This document shows positions 6,909 through 10,353 of a DNA stretch of 10,353 nt, in pieces. Position 1 is the first letter of the stretch. Every line of letters starts with the position of its first letter. The translations under genes and the position numbers were made by a program. Origin of the DNA: Desulfocapsa sp. (GTDB taxonomy: Bacteria > Desulfobacterota > Desulfobulbia > Desulfobulbales > Desulfocapsaceae); assembly GCA_029935135.1 (NCBI GenBank), contig JAOZKX010000043.1, positions 1 to 10,353 on the forward strand, in the 5' to 3' direction. A model generated the notes under the pieces. That model made no database searches and was not told where the DNA came from. It was given only the letters and a program-made list of their open reading frames with translations.

Positions 6909-8546
6909 ATGAAAATAGCCCTTGTTCAGATAAACCCGGTGATTGGTGATTTCCTCGGGAATAGCAAAAAGATTCTTGCTGGATGTCAAAAGGCCGTGCA
7001 GAAAGGGTGTGAGTTGGCAATTTTCCCGGAACTTGTCCTCTCCGGGTATCCTCCTCAAGATCTGTTGGAGCGTCCGTCTTTTTTGCATGCTCACGATAAA
7101 GCCCTGGAACAGCTGTGCCAGGATTTGCCTGCCATCGATATACTGATTGGCTGTGTGGAACAACGGCAGCAGCTCAAGGGCGGCAAGGGGCTCTGCAACA
7201 GTGCCTATCTTATTGCAGGGGGCAGGGTTGTGCAGAGAGTCCGCAAGCAATTGCTGCCAACATATGATGTCTTCGATGAAAAACGATATTTTGAGTCGGG
7301 GAGTGAGTCTACTGTGGTGCAGTGGAAGGGGTTGCAGCTGGGCATAACCATCTGTGAAGATATCTGGCATCCTATTATCGATGAATATGGTTCTGATCCT
7401 GTTGCGAATCTTTTTGCAGAGAACACATATGTGGATTGTCTTGTAAATATTTCTGCTTCTCCCTTTCAGCGCAATAAGGAAGGGGTTCGTCACGATTTGT
7501 TTCAGAGTATTTGTCGTCGTTACCAGACCCCCCTGCTCTATGTCAATCAGGTGGGCGGACAGGATTCATTGTTGTTTGACGGTCGTAGTCTGTTGATGGA
7601 CTCCCGTGGACGGATTGTCGGGAAGTGTCGTGGCTTTAGAGAAGATATGCTTGTTGTGGAGAGTAGTGACTGGAGTGCAGAACTGCATGAGGCCGCAGAA
7701 GAAGATGGTCTTGGGGCAGTCCACGATGCCCTTGTTATGGGGGTTCGTGATTATGTCACGAAATGTGGCTTTCGTTCTGTGGTACTGGGCCTCTCCGGTG
7801 GTATTGATTCAGCCCTTTGTGCCGCCCTTGCTGTAAAGGCACTGGGCGCGGAAAATGTTCTTGGTGTGGCCCTGCCTTCACCCTATAGTTCCAATGATTC
7901 CATGGAAGATGCGACAGCCCTTGCGAATAATCTTGCCTGCGGTTTTGAAATGATTCCCATCAGTGATCTGTTCGGTTCTTTTCAGGAAAGTCTCAGTTCT
8001 CTTTTTGCAGGAAAGCAAGCAGATGTCACAGAACAGAATCTACAGGCCCGCATCCGGGGGAATCTGCTTATGGCACTTTCCAATAAGTTTGGTCATCTGC
8101 TCCTTTCCACGGGTAATAAAAGTGAAATGGCAGTGGGCTACTGTACCCTGTATGGAGATATGAATGGGGGCCTGGCTGTTATCTCAGATGTTCCCAAGCA
8201 GCTGGTGTATGAACTTGCCCGTTATATTAACCGGGAAAAAGAGATCATTCCCCTTCGCACCATCACCAAAGCGCCCACGGCAGAGTTGAAGGCAGATCAG
8301 TGTGACCAGGATGATCTGCCGGATTATGCAATTCTTGATCAGATTCTGGAACTGCATCTGGAAGAGCATCTGGGAGTTGCAGAGATCACAAACAGAGGGC
8401 TTGAGGAACAACTGGTACTCGATATTCTTCGTCGTGTTCGTTTAAATGAATACAAACGGAAGCAGGCTCCCATGGGACTGAAAGTCACCAGTAAGGCGTT
8501 CGGGTACGGGCGCAGGTATCCAAATGTACAGAGATTTCAGGATTAA
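6909..8546 (+). CDS. nadE: Glutamine-dependent NAD(+) synthetase
   Basis: Catalyses the last step of NAD synthesis in the cytoplasm: ATP-dependent amidation of nicotinate adenine dinucleotide, with ammonia channelled from glutamine. The 545-residue protein has the usual two domains. The N-terminal nitrilase-type glutaminase (about 1-250) has its triad visible: Glu41 in FPELVLSGYPP, Lys113 in RKQLLPTYD and Cys149 in GITICEDIW. The C-terminal synthetase domain (about 270-545) has the ATP pyrophosphatase loop SGGIDS (296-301), STGNKSEMAVGYCTLYGDMNG region (400-420), APTAEL (455-460) and the closing NEYKRKQAP...GRRYP. The start is certain from the family's MKIALVQINP opening, although the ATG is preceded by AT-rich sequence with no Shine-Dalgarno. 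The stop is followed after three bases by the cytochrome gene in the same frame, implying co-transcription. Confidence 0.97.
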   Translation: MKIALVQINPVIGDFLGNSKKILAGCQKAVQKGCELAIFPELVLSGYPPQDLLERPSFLHAHDKALEQLCQDLPAIDILIGCVEQRQQLKGGKGLCNSAYLIAGGRVVQRVRKQLLPTYDVFDEKRYFESGSESTVVQWKGLQLGITICEDIWHPIIDEYGSDPVANLFAENTYVDCLVNISASPFQRNKEGVRHDLFQSICRRYQTPLLYVNQVGGQDSLLFDGRSLLMDSRGRIVGKCRGFREDMLVVESSDWSAELHEAAEEDGLGAVHDALVMGVRDYVTKCGFRSVVLGLSGGIDSALCAALAVKALGAENVLGVALPSPYSSNDSMEDATALANNLACGFEMIPISDLFGSFQESLSSLFAGKQADVTEQNLQARIRGNLLMALSNKFGHLLLSTGNKSEMAVGYCTLYGDMNGGLAVISDVPKQLVYELARYINREKEIIPLRTITKAPTAELKADQCDQDDLPDYAILDQILELHLEEHLGVAEITNRGLEEQLVLDILRRVRLNEYKRKQAPMGLKVTSKAFGYGRRYPNVQRFQD

Positions 8547-8549
8547 GAG

Positions 8550-10328
8550 ATGGTGAAGGAGAAGATGCAAAAAAGCAGAGAACGGTGGGGCATGAAGAAA
8601 CAGCTGTTTTTGCTTCTACTTTTACTGGTTGTCGCTGTCTTGACAGTAAGAGAACTGCTGACGGAACGCCCTAGCCAGGTGCATATCACTACCAGCGGCA
8701 GGATCGATATGTGTCTCTCCTGCCACCAGGAGGAAAAACTGGATCCGGCCCATGACCCACGGGTTATTGGTTGTGCCTCCTGCCACCTTGGTGACGGTCT
8801 TGCCATTGATAAAGAGAAGGCCCATGCAGGGATGGTTTTGAATCCCGGTGATTTGCGGGTGGTCGAGAAAACCTGCGGCATCGAGGGCTGTCACCCAACT
8901 GATGTAAAAAAGGTGATGAATTCTCTTATGGCTACCAACAGAGGGATAATCGGTACCTTGCTCTATTACTGGGGGGAAACAGATTCTCAGGATACTGAGC
9001 TTACCATCAAAAAGCTGATGGACAGTGGTGAGACATCCCTCGCCCTGGATTATTTTCGTAAACTGTGTGCAACCTGTCATCTCTGGAAACAGAAAAATGA
9101 TCTGCCCGGTGCGCCCGATTTCTTCAATGAGAAGGGAGGTGGTTGTTCCGCCTGTCATTACCTGCTGCCGGAGGGGAGTGAAAGGCAGGGGGTGGCCGGT
9201 TTTGGTGATGAGACAAGCAGTGAAAAGAAGAAGATTCATCCCCTTATCATCAAAAAGGTGGACGAAGAAAACTGTATTCGCTGTCATAATCGATCTGGTC
9301 GTATTGGTATATCCTATACAGGAGTCTTTGAGTCGGAAGGTTACGGGACACCCTATGAGCATGGAGGGATGAATTCCAAGCAATTGCCGGGAAATCGTTT
9401 CTATCTTGAAATTGCAGAAGACATTCACCATGAAAAAGAGATGGCCTGTATTGATTGCCATACCCGCAATGAGATTATGGGGGATGGAACCAGCTACTCC
9501 CACTATGAGGAACAGCTGGAGATCTCCTGTGAAATGTGTCATTCGGAGAATCCGGGAGTAACCCGCAAGGGTGATCCGGTCAGCAATATACGGAAGAACA
9601 AGGGTAAATTTGAGATGACGGGACGGGTCAATGATAAGGTCTATCCCCTGGCTCCTCCCAAAAAAGGGGTGTGTGATTTTTCCGGACATAAGCGGGTTAC
9701 CTGTGAGGCGTGTCATTCCACATGGGTTCCTCAGTGCTATGGCTGTCATGCCAAGCGAGATGCGGCAGAGAAACATCTGGATAAATTGACATTGAAAGAA
9801 ACTGCCGGCATGTGGGAAGAGGGCAGGTCGTATATTCGTTATGAAAAGCCCATGCTGGCGCTGTGGAAAGAAGAGGTCGTGATTGTCACACCCGGCTGCC
9901 AGGATATTGTGACTCTGGTAGATGAAGAGGGAAGCGTTGCCGGTGGTTTTAACCGTTTCACCATGGCGGCTATTAATCCGCATACAACCCAGGCCAAGGG
10001 CCGGGAGTGCGTCGACTGTCATCAGTCCACCAAGACCGTTGGGCTTGGTGAGGGGACGGTCTCTGTGGATGAAGAAGGGAACTGGCAGTTTACCGCTCTG
10101 GATCAGGGTGTGGAAACTTATGACGGAAAAACGGTTCCATTTGATGCCTTCGTCACCATCGAGGGTGAACAGTTGCAGCATGGTTCGCGCCCCGATCTTC
10201 GTCCCTTTAATAAAGAAGAACTGCATGCCATCCTCCGGGTGGGAACCTGTGTCGGTTGTCACAACAGCTATGACGATCCCATATGGAAGGAATATAATAA
10301 GGAAATGGAATGTAAAAGGGTGAAATGA
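8550..10328 (+). CDS. Membrane-anchored multihaem cytochrome c, about 12 haems
   Basis: A 592-residue electron-transfer protein predicted to face the periplasm. A basic N-terminus (KSRERWGMKK) is followed by one hydrophobic segment (about 19-34) with no clear AxA or lipobox, suggesting an uncleaved anchor. Haem-binding sites: eleven CxxCH starting at Cys55, 75, 173, 199, 242, 300, 327, 385, 396, 487 and 567, and one CX4CH (Cys109-His115). Thirteen further His residues lie outside these motifs, enough for bis-His ligation of nearly all haems. The 82 residues between 400 and 487 have none and may form a separate fold. I do not recognise a named family, and no catalytic site is evident. The start is uncertain: ATG 8550, ATG 8565 (AAGGAG upstream but only 3 bases away) or ATG 8592, which gives a classic short MKK signal start. 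It is tightly coupled to nadE and overlaps the next gene. Confidence 0.93.
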   Translation: MVKEKMQKSRERWGMKKQLFLLLLLLVVAVLTVRELLTERPSQVHITTSGRIDMCLSCHQEEKLDPAHDPRVIGCASCHLGDGLAIDKEKAHAGMVLNPGDLRVVEKTCGIEGCHPTDVKKVMNSLMATNRGIIGTLLYYWGETDSQDTELTIKKLMDSGETSLALDYFRKLCATCHLWKQKNDLPGAPDFFNEKGGGCSACHYLLPEGSERQGVAGFGDETSSEKKKIHPLIIKKVDEENCIRCHNRSGRIGISYTGVFESEGYGTPYEHGGMNSKQLPGNRFYLEIAEDIHHEKEMACIDCHTRNEIMGDGTSYSHYEEQLEISCEMCHSENPGVTRKGDPVSNIRKNKGKFEMTGRVNDKVYPLAPPKKGVCDFSGHKRVTCEACHSTWVPQCYGCHAKRDAAEKHLDKLTLKETAGMWEEGRSYIRYEKPMLALWKEEVVIVTPGCQDIVTLVDEEGSVAGGFNRFTMAAINPHTTQAKGRECVDCHQSTKTVGLGEGTVSVDEEGNWQFTALDQGVETYDGKTVPFDAFVTIEGEQLQHGSRPDLRPFNKEELHAILRVGTCVGCHNSYDDPIWKEYNKEMECKRVK

Positions 10329-10353
10329 AAAAGAGTATATTATTTTCTTTTTG
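10325..10353 (+). CDS. Start of a downstream gene, truncated by window edge
   Basis: ATG at 10325 overlaps the cytochrome stop in an ATGA junction, and AAGGGTGA just upstream can act as a ribosome binding site. Nine codons are visible (MKKSILFSF), a basic then hydrophobic opening typical of a signal peptide or membrane anchor. It is probably another exported or membrane partner of the cytochrome; the product cannot be named. Confidence 0.6.

Noticed and set aside
6621..7493. 290-codon minus-strand open frame across the start of the cyclase gene, the intergenic region and nadE
   Set aside because: It overlaps the conserved N-terminal glutaminase domain of NadE on the opposite strand, resembles no known protein, and has no supporting start signal.
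8622..10262. 546-codon open frame antisense to the cytochrome gene
   Set aside because: Its translation has no recognisable domain, and the plus-strand frame has twelve haem motifs that prove which strand codes. Long antisense frames arise when the sense frame avoids the codons complementary to stops.
1..10353. CRISPR arrays, tRNA or rRNA genes, insertion sequences, phage or toxin-antitoxin genes
   Set aside because: No spaced repeats, tRNA-like cloverleaf, transposase motifs or terminal inverted repeats were seen; the window is almost fully occupied by the genes listed.

Overview
The window looks like chromosomal core DNA from an anaerobic Desulfobacterota-type bacterium, possibly a Desulfobulbales sulfate or sulfur metaboliser. 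The grounds are a roughly balanced base composition, a LonA followed directly by MltG, a two-domain glutamine-dependent NAD synthetase, and a membrane-anchored cytochrome with about twelve haems. The taxonomic guess is inference from gene style; no marker gene is present.

Layout: (1) 1-2092, plus strand: the C-terminal part of the ATP-dependent protease Lon (5' end outside the window) and, 16 bases later, the endolytic murein transglycosylase MltG. (2) 2129-6697, minus strand: a compact three-gene cluster read from right to left. It encodes a GGDEF-PilZ diguanylate cyclase, a 710-residue helical-repeat protein without recognisable catalytic motifs, and an HD-GYP phosphodiesterase. The cluster converges on mltG with only 36 bases between the stop codons and no convincing terminator. 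(3) 6698-6908: a divergent intergenic region with a short palindrome, a weak promoter candidate, a 28-codon Cys-containing small ORF and a small hairpin. (4) 6909 to the end, plus strand: nadE, then after 3 bases a twelve-haem cytochrome c, then the first codons of another gene that overlaps the cytochrome stop by 4 bases.

How the genes work together: the minus-strand cluster looks like a self-contained c-di-GMP unit. One protein makes and binds the messenger (GGDEF with an intact RxxD inhibitory site, plus PilZ), one should degrade it (HD-GYP), and between them lies a probable scaffold. The scaffold's N-terminal domain resembles the N-terminal domain of the phosphodiesterase. All three ORFs share one reading frame and are separated by 18 and 15 bases, and homopolymer tracts (G8 and A9 on the coding strand) lie inside two of them. 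This is the most interesting part of the window. The nadE-cytochrome-next gene run is probably one transcript for NAD synthesis and periplasmic electron transfer, but the electron donor and acceptor cannot be told from this sequence.
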